From contig NZ_LBHJ01000003.1 in NCBI RefSeq assembly GCF_001006305.1, forward strand, positions 496,001 through 560,000: 64,000 bases of DNA. Direction: 5' to 3'. The stretch is from Silvibacterium bohemicum (GTDB lineage Bacteria > Acidobacteriota > Terriglobia > Terriglobales > Acidobacteriaceae). Below, in pieces: positions 1 to 7,647 of the stretch. A program made the translations under genes and the position numbers. The notes beneath the pieces were generated by a model. It had not been told where the DNA came from. It ran no database searches and saw only the letters and a program-made list of their open reading frames with translations. Each line of letters starts with the position of its first letter. Positions within the stretch are counted from its first letter, which is position 1.

Positions 1-1
1 G

Positions 2-694
2 CTCTTCGCCTATACCTGGTCTCACACCTTCGACAACGGATTATCCGACGGCCTGGGATCGGAGCTGAGCGCTCCATTCTTTCCGCTTCCCAACTGGCGT
101 CACCTCGACTGGTCCCTGTCGCAGATCAATCTTGCGAACAGCTTCACCGGCAGCGTGATCTACGATCTGCCCTTTGGCCGGGGAAAAGACTTTGGCAGCA
201 ATTGGAATAATGTGACCAACACTCTGCTGGGCGGTTTTCAGCTGACTCTCATTGAGAGAATCTCCTCCGGATTCCCTGTGCCGTTGATCGACAGCAATAA
301 CCAGTCTGGCGTGACCTTCAATAGCGGCGGCAATGACAATAACTGGAACCGGCCCAACCAGGTCGCCGGTTGCGGCGCCACCAACGCGGACCACGGCAAG
401 CTGCAGTGGATCAACGCATCCTGTTTTGTCGCGCCGCCCGCTGGTCAGTTGGGAGATGCGGTTCGCGTCCCGGTGAGCGGACCCGACTTCGTCAATACCG
501 ATTTCTCCGTCATCAAGCAGTTCGCCCTGCCCAGGGAAATGGGACTGAACTTCCGCGCCGAGTTCTTCAACCTCTTCAACCACGCGCAGTTCGGCTCGCC
601 GATCAACGACATTAACGCGGTCGGCTTCGGCGCCGTAAACTCAACCGTGAACAATCCGCGGCTGGTGCAGCTCGCGCTCAAACTTACCTTCTAA
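2..694 (+). CDS. TonB-dependent receptor, Oar-like (C-terminal part only)
   Basis: The reading frame is open from the left edge of the window, so only the last 230 residues or so are present. They form the end of an outer-membrane beta-barrel: alternating aromatic/polar strands, the segment IYDLPFGRGK that is typical of the last third of acidobacterial Oar-like receptors, and a final strand ending LALKLTF with the C-terminal aromatic residue that barrel proteins use for outer-membrane insertion. The same IYDLPFGRG-type motif recurs in the complete receptor at 20766-24191. Such proteins import oligosaccharides or other large substrates using TonB energy; the substrate cannot be told from this fragment. 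The start lies outside the window. Confidence 0.9.
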   Translation, partial: LFAYTWSHTFDNGLSDGLGSELSAPFFPLPNWRHLDWSLSQINLANSFTGSVIYDLPFGRGKDFGSNWNNVTNTLLGGFQLTLIERISSGFPVPLIDSNNQSGVTFNSGGNDNNWNRPNQVAGCGATNADHGKLQWINASCFVAPPAGQLGDAVRVPVSGPDFVNTDFSVIKQFALPREMGLNFRAEFFNLFNHAQFGSPINDINAVGFGAVNSTVNNPRLVQLALKLTF

Positions 695-804
695 GGCAGC
701 GTTCGAAGAGGGCAGAAAAATCACTGCGCATCTCGACTCGATGGAATCGAGATGCGCAGGCCATGCCTTCAGTTGGCGATGTTAGGGATGGGATTTGAGC
801 GAGG

Positions 805-1782
805 CTATGCGAAAGACTCGCCGACCATCTCCTCGCTCTTCTTCCACAGCGCCTCAGCGTTTTTAGGATCGAGCGCATATGCGCGCACCCCTTCGCTGAT
901 TGGGCTGATGGCCACATCGTCGGCTACGATCTTGCCTACGTGGCAGTTCTCGCAGTACTGCCCGCCGATCTCCTCGGCCGTAGCCACGACACCGGCCCAC
1001 ACGGAGGTTGCGGCTCCCTGTGGAATCGATTTGAACTCGAAGGTCTGGCCTTCCGCCTCAACCTGCGCTTTGATCTGTGCAATCAGGCTTTCCAGCACGC
1101 CGGGCTCCAGGTGTCGCGCCAGCTCAGTGTGGATGCCGCCGGGATGTACCGCCGCCGCACGCACGCCACGCGACCGATGCCGCTGGTCGAATGCCACAGC
1201 AAAGAGAATGTTTGCCGTCTTCGAGCGGCCATAAGCAACAAAAGGCTCGTAGGGCGTCCGTTCGAAATTCGGATCATCAAGATTGACATTGCCGAAGCGA
1301 TGCCCAGAGGACGAGAGATTGATCAACCGTCCGCCCGCGCGTAGCAGCGAGGCGATCCGGTTGACAAAGACAAAGTGGCCCAGGTGATTCGTACCGAACT
1401 GTGTTTCGAAGCCGTCGGCCGTCTTGCCGAGCGGAGTGGCCATCACTCCCGCATTCGCGATCACCACGTCGAAGGGTTGACCTTTCGCCAAGAGCTCATC
1501 GGCACTGGCACGCGCGCTCTTGAGGCTGGCCAGATCGAGCGCGATCAGCTCGAAGCTTCCGCCGTGAGCCGCCGCATCCGCACGTACCTGGGCAGTAGCC
1601 TTTTCGGCCTTACTCAGATCCCGAGCCGCGCCCACCACATGTGCGCCATGCGCGACCAGGGCGCGTGCCGTTTCCACTCCGATCCCGGCCGATACGCCGG
1701 TAACAAGAATCCTCTTGCCTTGCAGATGGACACCGGACAACACATCTTCCGTAGTCGAGGTTGCACCAAATACAGTTGCCAT
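805..1782 (-). CDS. SDR-family NAD(P)-dependent oxidoreductase
   Basis: This is a 325-residue classical short-chain dehydrogenase. The Rossmann nucleotide motif TGVSAGIG is at residues 28-35, the structural NAG motif at 110-112, the catalytic Ser at about 158, and the YxxxK pair at Tyr184/Lys188. The layout (long loop after the active site, PGGIHTELARHLE) matches the retinol-dehydrogenase/WWOX-like subgroup acting on aldehydes or ketones; the actual substrate is unknown. A good Shine-Dalgarno (GGGAGGA) precedes the ATG. It is divergent from a TetR regulator, with two operator-like dyads in the 133-bp gap, so repression by that regulator is the natural inference. A plausible promoter on this strand is TTGCAA (1913-1908), an 18-bp spacer, then TATTCT (1889-1884), with the second dyad inside the spacer. 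Confidence 0.9.
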   Translation of the reverse strand: MATVFGATSTTEDVLSGVHLQGKRILVTGVSAGIGVETARALVAHGAHVVGAARDLSKAEKATAQVRADAAAHGGSFELIALDLASLKSARASADELLAKGQPFDVVIANAGVMATPLGKTADGFETQFGTNHLGHFVFVNRIASLLRAGGRLINLSSSGHRFGNVNLDDPNFERTPYEPFVAYGRSKTANILFAVAFDQRHRSRGVRAAAVHPGGIHTELARHLEPGVLESLIAQIKAQVEAEGQTFEFKSIPQGAATSVWAGVVATAEEIGGQYCENCHVGKIVADDVAISPISEGVRAYALDPKNAEALWKKSEEMVGESFA

Positions 1783-1833
1783 TCTTTCCTCCCGCTGACC
1801 GCGCGTTTCCAGAGATATGACTCGCGGAAGCTA

Positions 1834-1862
1834 TTGACCGGAGCCACAAGGACAAATAAAAC
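1834..1862 (+). promoter_or_regulatory. candidate promoter of the TetR gene
   Basis: TTGACC at 1834-1839 is followed after 17 bp by TAAAAC at 1857-1862, a reasonable sigma-70-type pair for the TetR gene that starts at 1916. The -10 element touches the first operator dyad (1861-1877), the position expected for autorepression. This is a visual match only. Confidence 0.4.
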
Positions 1863-1877
1863 GGAGAGTGTCTCCGT
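1861..1877. promoter_or_regulatory. perfect operator-like dyad 1 (TetR site candidate)
   Basis: ACGGAGA-GTG-TCTCCGT is a perfect inverted repeat with 7-bp arms and a 3-bp spacer, lying between the divergent SDR and TetR genes. Size and symmetry suit a TetR dimer. A degenerate second copy is centred 30 bp away, at 1891-1907. Confidence 0.7.
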
Positions 1878-1890
1878 AAAAATAGAATAA

Positions 1891-1907
1891 GAGGAGACAG
1901 CCTCCGT
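1891..1907. promoter_or_regulatory. imperfect operator-like dyad 2 (TetR site candidate)
   Basis: On the minus strand this reads ACGGAGGCTGTCTCCTC, matching dyad 1 in its ACGGA and TGTCTCC parts. The centre-to-centre distance to dyad 1 is 30 bp, about three helical turns, so two dimers could sit on the same DNA face. It lies in the spacer of the candidate SDR promoter and just upstream of the TetR start. Confidence 0.55.
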
Positions 1908-1915
1908 TTGCAACT

Positions 1916-2509
1916 GTGACCAGTATGAAGAAGAAATCGACACGTCCCCCGAGCCGAAAGCCGCGCGCCGATGCGCTGCGCAACCGCGAACGCATTCTTG
2001 AGATTGCCAAGGAGGCGTTCACGCGCTCAGGCGCGAACATCAGCCTGGACGATGTCGCCAAGCAGGCCGGCGTGGGCGCGGGGACGCTGTATCGCCACTT
2101 TCCGACGCGCGACGCTCTCCTGGAAGCCGTCTATCGCACCGAGGTGGCGAAGCTCGCCGAAGCGGAGCGAAAGTTCGCCGAGACCATGCCGCCAGTCGAG
2201 GCTTTGCGCGCCTGGATGCTGCTCTTCGTCGACTACATCGCCGCGAAGCAGATCATCGCACCCGCGCTGAACACGCTTGTGGGAGGGCCTTCGAAGCTCT
2301 TCGAATCCTCCGGCGCTCAGATCAAAGGAGCCATTCACGCGCTGGTGAGTCGCGCTATCAAAAGCGGCGAGATACGTCCCGACCTCGATCCGCTCGACTT
2401 GCTGCGGGCTCTGGTCGGAGTTTCGAATGTGGCGTCCGGCCCGGACTGGGCGCAGAGCGCGCGAAGGCTGGTGCAGATCCTCATCCTGGGATCGCGACCG
2501 GCTTCGTAG
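1916..2509 (+). CDS. TetR/AcrR-family transcriptional regulator
   Basis: This is a 197-residue protein with an N-terminal TetR helix-turn-helix at about residues 20-66: RERILEIAKEAF, then ISLDDVAKQAGVGAGTLYRHF, the canonical recognition-helix sequence. The rest is a helical ligand-binding and dimerisation domain. Two starts are possible, GTG at 1916 and ATG at 1925 (MKKKSTRPP); neither has a well-spaced Shine-Dalgarno because the GAGGAG upstream is part of the second dyad. It probably represses itself and the divergent SDR gene. The effector is unknown; a small molecule or aldehyde handled by the SDR enzyme would be the usual arrangement. Confidence 0.92.
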   Translation: MTSMKKKSTRPPSRKPRADALRNRERILEIAKEAFTRSGANISLDDVAKQAGVGAGTLYRHFPTRDALLEAVYRTEVAKLAEAERKFAETMPPVEALRAWMLLFVDYIAAKQIIAPALNTLVGGPSKLFESSGAQIKGAIHALVSRAIKSGEIRPDLDPLDLLRALVGVSNVASGPDWAQSARRLVQILILGSRPAS

Positions 2510-2550
2510 GTTTGTCCACCTCCAAGTTCATCGATCTCTTCGAAGCTCTT

Positions 2551-2590
2551 GTCATTCCGACCGCAGCGAAGCGGAGTGGAGGAACCTGAC
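2551..2590. repeat. short dispersed repeat (GTCATTCCGA type)
   Basis: The stretch starts GTCATTCCGACCGCAGCGAA and ends AGGAACCTGAC. It resembles the element at 40890-40970 (GTCATTCTGA...GAAGAATC). I know similar short intergenic elements as frequent in acidobacterial genomes. It lies between the TetR stop and the stop of the convergent GH18 gene. Confidence 0.45.
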
Positions 2591-2635
2591 GTTCCCCCTC
2601 AACTCCACGCAGCCCTACTCACACTGTTTGTTTCG

Positions 2636-3703
2636 TTACTCGCTCTCGCTGCAGGGGCAGTTTGATTTCGGAGGCAGCGGTTTATCCAACCCTGCTTTGA
2701 TGACGCTCAGCAGCGAATGGGGAGCAGCCGCGTCTCCGAGCATCTCCCATATCATGATGCCGCCATACTGCCGCGCAAGCTGGGTCTCTCTCGCCATCGT
2801 CGCTTCTCCTACGTAGTGAAACGCCTGTCCGTCATCAAGGGACCCGCCGCCGACCATGTCCACCTGCCAGGCATTGGGGTACGCGGCCAGGATCGTGCTG
2901 TATTCCTCTTCTTTCGAATCTCCGTTGTTCGAGGCAAAGAAGGGTACGCCCAGAACGATCTCGTTTTTAGGAACTTTTTTATCCTGCGCGTAGAACTGCA
3001 GCGACGTCAGCGCGGATGCGTAGGACGAATAATTCATCACTGTGATGAAGTCGAACTGGTGAAGCGCCGCGTCGGGCATCGAATCCTGGAGATATTTTGC
3101 AACCGCGGCAGTTACAAGCTTTTTTTCAGGGCGAAATGTCGCAGTAAGCGCAGAGACGAGGGTCGTATACGGAGCACCCATCGCGCTGGGGTCTTCGATG
3201 TCGACATCCACGCCGTCGAGCTGGTGGGCGCGAACAAATTTATCCAGAGAGGCGACCAGGGGTGCGGTGAGTCCCACGTTGTAGAACTGGATGATCAACT
3301 GATCTCCTCCGCCACCGCCGATCGACAGCACAACCTTGACCCCCGCCGCGTGTGCCGTGGCGACGAGCGCATCGAGATCGGCGTCGCTTTCTCCGTTGAG
3401 AGAAAAGTTCATGTCGCTTTGAGCAGTGCATCCCCCTCTGCACTTGGGAGGATTCCCGAAGGCGAGATCCAAATGCGTCATCCTGGTGAGATCCAGGCTC
3501 TTCACGGAATTCGCGAGCCCCGCGCCTTTATAAGCAGGCAAGTAGCCAACGAGCAACGGGGCAGCGCTTGAAGCAGGAGCCGGCTGGCGGGGCTGTTGTG
3601 CGCGGGCGGCGAGGCCGGCGGAGGCCACGAGCAAAACGGCCGCGCCGATGTTTCTTAAACGGGAATTACGTTGTTCGCGGGTACGCAGTAGTATCGACGT
3701 CAT
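2636..3703 (-). CDS. secreted GH18 glycoside hydrolase (chitinase-like)
   Basis: This is a 355-residue protein. A signal peptide occupies about residues 1-36 (basic start, then AAVLLVASAGLAARA). The mature part is a single GH18 TIM barrel: VGYLPAYKG on the first strand, the SIGGG strand-3 motif at about 127-131, and the complete catalytic motif DGVDVDIE at 163-170, whose last Glu (170) is the proton donor. All catalytic Asp/Glu positions are present, so an active chitinase or endo-N-acetylglucosaminidase is likely. GGAG lies 6-7 nt before the ATG. It is divergent from the FAH operon. The GH20 hexosaminidase at 15032-17071 and the amino-sugar genes at 7648-12783 would process its products. Confidence 0.88.
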   Translation of the reverse strand: MTSILLRTREQRNSRLRNIGAAVLLVASAGLAARAQQPRQPAPASSAAPLLVGYLPAYKGAGLANSVKSLDLTRMTHLDLAFGNPPKCRGGCTAQSDMNFSLNGESDADLDALVATAHAAGVKVVLSIGGGGGDQLIIQFYNVGLTAPLVASLDKFVRAHQLDGVDVDIEDPSAMGAPYTTLVSALTATFRPEKKLVTAAVAKYLQDSMPDAALHQFDFITVMNYSSYASALTSLQFYAQDKKVPKNEIVLGVPFFASNNGDSKEEEYSTILAAYPNAWQVDMVGGGSLDDGQAFHYVGEATMARETQLARQYGGIMIWEMLGDAAAPHSLLSVIKAGLDKPLPPKSNCPCSESE

Positions 3704-3886
3704 GGCTTCTCCACATCACGGAATAGAAATCTTGGCCGGTTGGCGGCTTGTCGCGGGGATGGAAACGAACGAAGGATATATTCTTCATTGACAAATATAC
3801 CGATATCCGTCACTTTGTAATGAACCATTATTAATCCTCCCGAGCGGGGATCAAATCTTCTCCACCAACTTCGAAAGGCGATGTGC
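3704..3886. promoter_or_regulatory. divergent promoter region GH18 / FAH operon
   Basis: The gap is AT-rich at 3775-3835. It contains ACTTTGTAATG followed by AACCATTATTA, so that TAATG-AAC-CATTA forms a small dyad. The 11-mer ACTTTGTAATG occurs again in the divergent gap at about 29352 between a ThuA-like gene and a YVTN gene, so it may be a shared regulatory site. Confidence 0.35.
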
Positions 3887-4744
3887 ATGCGATTTGCCGC
3901 TTTCAACAGCGGGGGACAGGCTGGGCTGGCCGTTGCCGGCCGCGACGGACAGTTTCACGGCCTGCTGAGCGGGTCCGCGAATTATCCTGGCCCGCTTGAT
4001 GTTCTGATTCAGAAGGGAAGCGACGCGCTGGCAGCAGCCGCGGACGTACTCGCAAAGGGCGCCGCCATCGATCTCGACAAGGTCGAGTTGCTTCCGCCGC
4101 TGTCCGCTCCTGGAAAGATTATTTGCGTGGGCCTGAACTACGTCGATCACTCGATCGAAAGCGGCTTCACTCCGCCCGACTATCCGACCATCTTCACCCG
4201 TTTTACCTCCAGCCTGCTTGCCTCCGGAGCGCCCATCATCCGCCCCAAGGTCTCGACCCAGCTGGATTATGAAGGCGAGATGGTCGCAGTCATCGGAAAG
4301 AAGGGGCGGCACATCGCGGAAGCGGACGCGCTCGGCCATGTGATTGCTTACTCCATCTTCAATGACGCATCGGTTCGCGACTATCAGAAGAAATCGCCGC
4401 AGTGGACGATCGGGAAAAACTTCGACAGCACCGGCGCCTTCGGGCCTTACCTGGTGACCGCCGACGAGCTTCCGCCGGGAGGGAAGGGCTTGCGCATTCA
4501 GACCCGCCTCAACGGCACTGTGGTGCAGGACGCTTCTACCAACGACATGATATTCAGCGTGGCGCAGCTCATCTCGATCCTGAGCGAGGCGATTACGCTG
4601 TCGCCCGGCGATATCATCGTGAGCGGCACACCTGCCGGCGTGGGCATGGCGAGAAAGCCGCCGCTGTTTATGAAGCACGGCGACGTGTGTGAAGTTGAGA
4701 TCGAAGGAATCGGCGTGCTGCGCAATACGATCGAAGACGAATAA
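3887..4744 (+). CDS. fumarylacetoacetate hydrolase (FAH) family protein
   Basis: The protein has 285 residues when started at the ATG at 3887, which is 8 nt from AAAGG; the ATG at 3881 is too close to that site. The FAH fold is clear: LLPPLSAPGKIICVGLNYVDH, the metal-site region LDYEGEMVAVIGKKGRHI, then IGKNFDSTGAFGPYL, and the terminal GDIIVSGTPAGVG, all diagnostic of the 2-oxo-acid hydrolase/lyase group (5-oxopent-3-ene-tricarboxylate decarboxylase, acylpyruvase, ureidoglycolate lyase-like). A Mg2+-dependent C-C cleavage or decarboxylation of a 2-keto acid is expected, but the exact substrate cannot be read. It is the first gene of an operon with an APC permease (39-bp gap) and an amidohydrolase. 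Confidence 0.88.
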   Translation: MRFAAFNSGGQAGLAVAGRDGQFHGLLSGSANYPGPLDVLIQKGSDALAAAADVLAKGAAIDLDKVELLPPLSAPGKIICVGLNYVDHSIESGFTPPDYPTIFTRFTSSLLASGAPIIRPKVSTQLDYEGEMVAVIGKKGRHIAEADALGHVIAYSIFNDASVRDYQKKSPQWTIGKNFDSTGAFGPYLVTADELPPGGKGLRIQTRLNGTVVQDASTNDMIFSVAQLISILSEAITLSPGDIIVSGTPAGVGMARKPPLFMKHGDVCEVEIEGIGVLRNTIEDE

Positions 4745-4783
4745 GCGCCGCAGCAACGCCAGCCACTTCGTCAGAGGACATGA

Positions 4784-6217
4784 ATGTCGGTGAGTGAAAC
4801 AGCATCCAGCCTGCAGATCGAGAGCGAGACTCGACTGCAGCGGAATGCCTTGTCCCTGAGCCATACTGTGGCATCCACCCTCGCGAGCATCGCTCCTGCG
4901 ATGAGCTTCTTCTTCGGCTTCGCAGTGATCGTTCAGGGCGCTGGATTGGGCGCGCCTATTACTATCCTTATCGCGATGGTCGTAATTCTGTTTCTCACGA
5001 ACACCATCGCGGAATTCTCTCGCTTCGTGCCATCTGCCGGGTCATTCGTTACCTTTTGCGGCAAAGCCTTCGGTCCGTCCATCGGAGCAGCCGTCTCGGT
5101 TTTTCTCACCTTCGGCTATCTCGTCGCTGCGTCGACTGTTGTCTCCATCGCCGGAGTGTGGGTCTCCGAGACGCTGAAGACGTTTTTAGGCATCTCGATT
5201 CACTGGGCCATCCTTACGGTGCTGATCTCCGCGGCCACTGGCCTGCTGGTCATGCATGGCATCGGCATCTCGACGCTCTGGTCAGGCATTTTCTTTTATT
5301 TCGAGGCGGGGCTGTTGATCTTGGGAAGCATCTTCATGATCGTTGCCCATCCCCACTCCCTGACTCTTGCGCCCTTCAAATTTTCGAATCTTACCGGAGG
5401 CCTCGCCGGCCTCGGCGCGGGCTTTCCTTTGGCCGTCTATCTCTTTATCGGATGGGAAAATTCGGCCACACTCGCGGAGGAGACGGAGAATCCGCGGCGC
5501 AACATCCCACGCGCATTGATTACCGGCACGCTAGCGATCGGTATCTTCTATATCTTCCTTGCTTACGCGAATGTGGTCGGATTCAAGATGGACGTGCACG
5601 CCCTGGGCGCATCGCGGCTGCCCTTTATTGATGGATTGAAAGCTTCTGCGCCCAGGTTGCTGGTGGTCGCGTATATCGCCGGCGTGACCAGTATTCTGGG
5701 TTCGCTGATCGGCCTGGTCAATTCTCAGGCACGAATCCTTTTCAACTCCGGCCGTGAAGGTCTGCTCCCTGAGTTTCTCGGGAAGATTCATCCCCGCCAT
5801 CACACACCGCATAGCGCGATGTGGCTATTTCTTTTCATCGCGGTGTTACTGATTCTTAGCTTCAGCCTGGTTGGGCGGGTTGCTCCGATGGATTATTTCG
5901 GCTTTGCCGGAACTCTCGGCACCATTCCGATCATTCTCACGTACATGCTTACCAACCTTGCGCTGCCGGTCTACGTGTTCAAATATCACCGCGGCCAACT
6001 CGACATCCTTCGCCACGTGCTGCTGCCCATTGCCGGCACGCTGGTCATGTTATTCCCGCTCTGGGGGCTGATTCAGCCTGGACAATCCTGGCCTTTGAAT
6101 ATCTTTCCCTGGATAGCTCTGGGTATTCTCGCCGTATCGATTATTTATGGCGTCATTATCGCCCGATTGTCGCCCGGCCTTGCGCAGCGTATCGGGGGCT
6201 ATGTCGCAGATCAGTAA
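4784..6217 (+). CDS. APC-family amino acid permease
   Basis: This 477-residue integral membrane protein has about 12 transmembrane helices and the amino acid-polyamine-organocation fold. Helix 1 carries SIAPAMSFFFGFAV, matching the APC substrate-binding unwound segment. AEETENPRRNIPRAL is the conserved cytoplasmic loop of the family, and NSQARILFNSGREGLLPEFLGKIHP is the typical loop before the last helices. AGAGGA precedes the ATG by 6 nt. Sitting between an FAH hydrolase and an amidohydrolase, it probably imports the amino-acid-like or amide-containing substrate that these enzymes degrade. Specificity is not visible. Confidence 0.88.
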   Translation: MSVSETASSLQIESETRLQRNALSLSHTVASTLASIAPAMSFFFGFAVIVQGAGLGAPITILIAMVVILFLTNTIAEFSRFVPSAGSFVTFCGKAFGPSIGAAVSVFLTFGYLVAASTVVSIAGVWVSETLKTFLGISIHWAILTVLISAATGLLVMHGIGISTLWSGIFFYFEAGLLILGSIFMIVAHPHSLTLAPFKFSNLTGGLAGLGAGFPLAVYLFIGWENSATLAEETENPRRNIPRALITGTLAIGIFYIFLAYANVVGFKMDVHALGASRLPFIDGLKASAPRLLVVAYIAGVTSILGSLIGLVNSQARILFNSGREGLLPEFLGKIHPRHHTPHSAMWLFLFIAVLLILSFSLVGRVAPMDYFGFAGTLGTIPIILTYMLTNLALPVYVFKYHRGQLDILRHVLLPIAGTLVMLFPLWGLIQPGQSWPLNIFPWIALGILAVSIIYGVIIARLSPGLAQRIGGYVADQ

Positions 6218-6250
6218 GTTCAACAGTTACATTTGCAGGAGGTATCAGTC

Positions 6251-7531
6251 ATGAATCGAGTTCTTTTCCGCGGTGCCAGGGTGTGGGATGGCAGCGGCGC
6301 TCCAGCTTTTCCCGCCGACGTCCTTGTCGAAGGCATGCGTATCAAGACCATCGCTCGCGCACCCAACCGTCTGGCGACAGAAGGGGCTAAGGTCATCGAA
6401 GCGCGTGGCAGAACCCTTATGCCGGGCCTTGTGGAAGGCCATGCGCACATCTCGTTCGGCGGCGCGGTGAACGACTCCGATCTGGGCAACATCCCTCCCG
6501 AAGAACACGTCCTGCTCACCGTGAAAAATGCCAAGACGCTGCTCGATCATGGATTCACCAGCGCTTACAGCGCCGCGACCTCCAAGCTGCGTCTCGACGT
6601 GGTGATTCGCAACGCAGTGAATGCGGGCGAAATTCCCGGACCGCGTATTCGCGCCGCCAGCCCGGAGATCACCGTCACCGGTGGCCTCGGCGACGAGCGC
6701 AAAGCGCACATGTATTACGAAAGCTTCGGCATGATCGCCGACGGCAGGGAAGAAATCGCGAAGGCTGTGCGTCTGTGTTGTCGCGAAGGCGTGGACAACA
6801 TCAAGGTCAATATTTCGGGCGATGATCTAAGCCCGGCGGCCCACGGCGGCCTTACCGTCATGCGCGAAGAAGAGGTGCAGATGGCGGTGAGTGTTGCGCG
6901 CGATTTCGGCAAGAAGGTCAACTGCCACGCGCGGGCAGCGGAGTCTGTAAAGCGGGCCGTCCGTTGCGGTGTCGACGTGATCTATCACTGCGAGTCTGCG
7001 GACGAAGAAGCCATCGATATGCTGGAATCCGCGAAGGATCGTATCTTCGTTGGGCCGGCGATTGGCATCATCTACAGCACCCTCTACGAGGGAGAGAAGT
7101 TCGGCTTCATCCGCGACTCCGAAGTGGGACGGGCGATGCAGCGCACCATCGATTCGACGGCTGCCGTGTATACCGAATTGCGCAAGCGCGGAGTACGGAT
7201 TCTCATCGGGGGAGACTATGGGTTTGCGCAGTCACCGCAGGGCGACAATGCGCGGGACCTAAAGCACTTCGTCGACCTGCTCGGATTCTCACCGAACGAG
7301 GCATTGCAATGCGGCACCCGCTTCGGTGGACAGGTCATGGGATTGGGGAAGGAACTCGGAGAGGTTAAGGAAGGCTATATTGCCGATCTTCTATTAGTGG
7401 ACGGAGATCCTTTGGAGGATATCGATCTCGTGGTGCACCAAAGAAATCTGCACGTGATCATGAAAGAGGGATCGCTTTATAAGGATGCGTCTAACTCGGC
7501 CGTTGTCGAACACACAGTGGCGGCAGATTAG
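6251..7531 (+). CDS. metal-dependent amidohydrolase (imidazolonepropionase/prolidase-like)
   Basis: The protein has 426 residues. The ATG at 6251 has an ideal AGGAGG at 6238-6243; an in-frame TTG at 6233 overlaps that site and is rejected. The amidohydrolase superfamily metal ligands are all visible: HAH in GLVEGHAH (His64/His66), a Lys in NIKVNISGD near residue 185 (carbamylated bridge), His in VNCHARA near 226, His in IYHCES near 246, and Asp in GGDYGF near 320. The N-terminal beta-sandwich (VWDGSGAPAFPADVLVEG) and C-terminal IADLLLVDGDPLEDI complete the domain. It cleaves an amide or cyclic amide. It ends the FAH-permease-amidohydrolase operon and is followed by a strong hairpin terminator. 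Confidence 0.88.
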   Translation: MNRVLFRGARVWDGSGAPAFPADVLVEGMRIKTIARAPNRLATEGAKVIEARGRTLMPGLVEGHAHISFGGAVNDSDLGNIPPEEHVLLTVKNAKTLLDHGFTSAYSAATSKLRLDVVIRNAVNAGEIPGPRIRAASPEITVTGGLGDERKAHMYYESFGMIADGREEIAKAVRLCCREGVDNIKVNISGDDLSPAAHGGLTVMREEEVQMAVSVARDFGKKVNCHARAAESVKRAVRCGVDVIYHCESADEEAIDMLESAKDRIFVGPAIGIIYSTLYEGEKFGFIRDSEVGRAMQRTIDSTAAVYTELRKRGVRILIGGDYGFAQSPQGDNARDLKHFVDLLGFSPNEALQCGTRFGGQVMGLGKELGEVKEGYIADLLLVDGDPLEDIDLVVHQRNLHVIMKEGSLYKDASNSAVVEHTVAAD

Positions 7532-7571
7532 AGCAATCGCCAAGCTTTTGTAAGTATCGTTGCTCCAAAGT

Positions 7572-7611
7572 AAAAAACTCAGCGATGCGAAATGCGTCGC
7601 TGAGTTTTTTT
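7572..7611. terminator. bidirectional intrinsic terminator
   Basis: The 14-bp arm AAAAAACTCAGCGA at 7572-7585 pairs perfectly with TCGCTGAGTTTTTT at 7597-7610, around an 11-nt loop that can pair partly. A-tract and T-tract on the two sides allow termination in both directions, serving the amidohydrolase operon (+) and the convergent ROK kinase operon (-). Confidence 0.92.
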
Positions 7612-7647
7612 GTTTTGCTCAGAAGAACGAGCACAGGCTAGCAATGC

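Noticed and set aside
3851-4864. 337-codon minus-strand open frame
   Set aside because: Antisense to the FAH gene; no motif.
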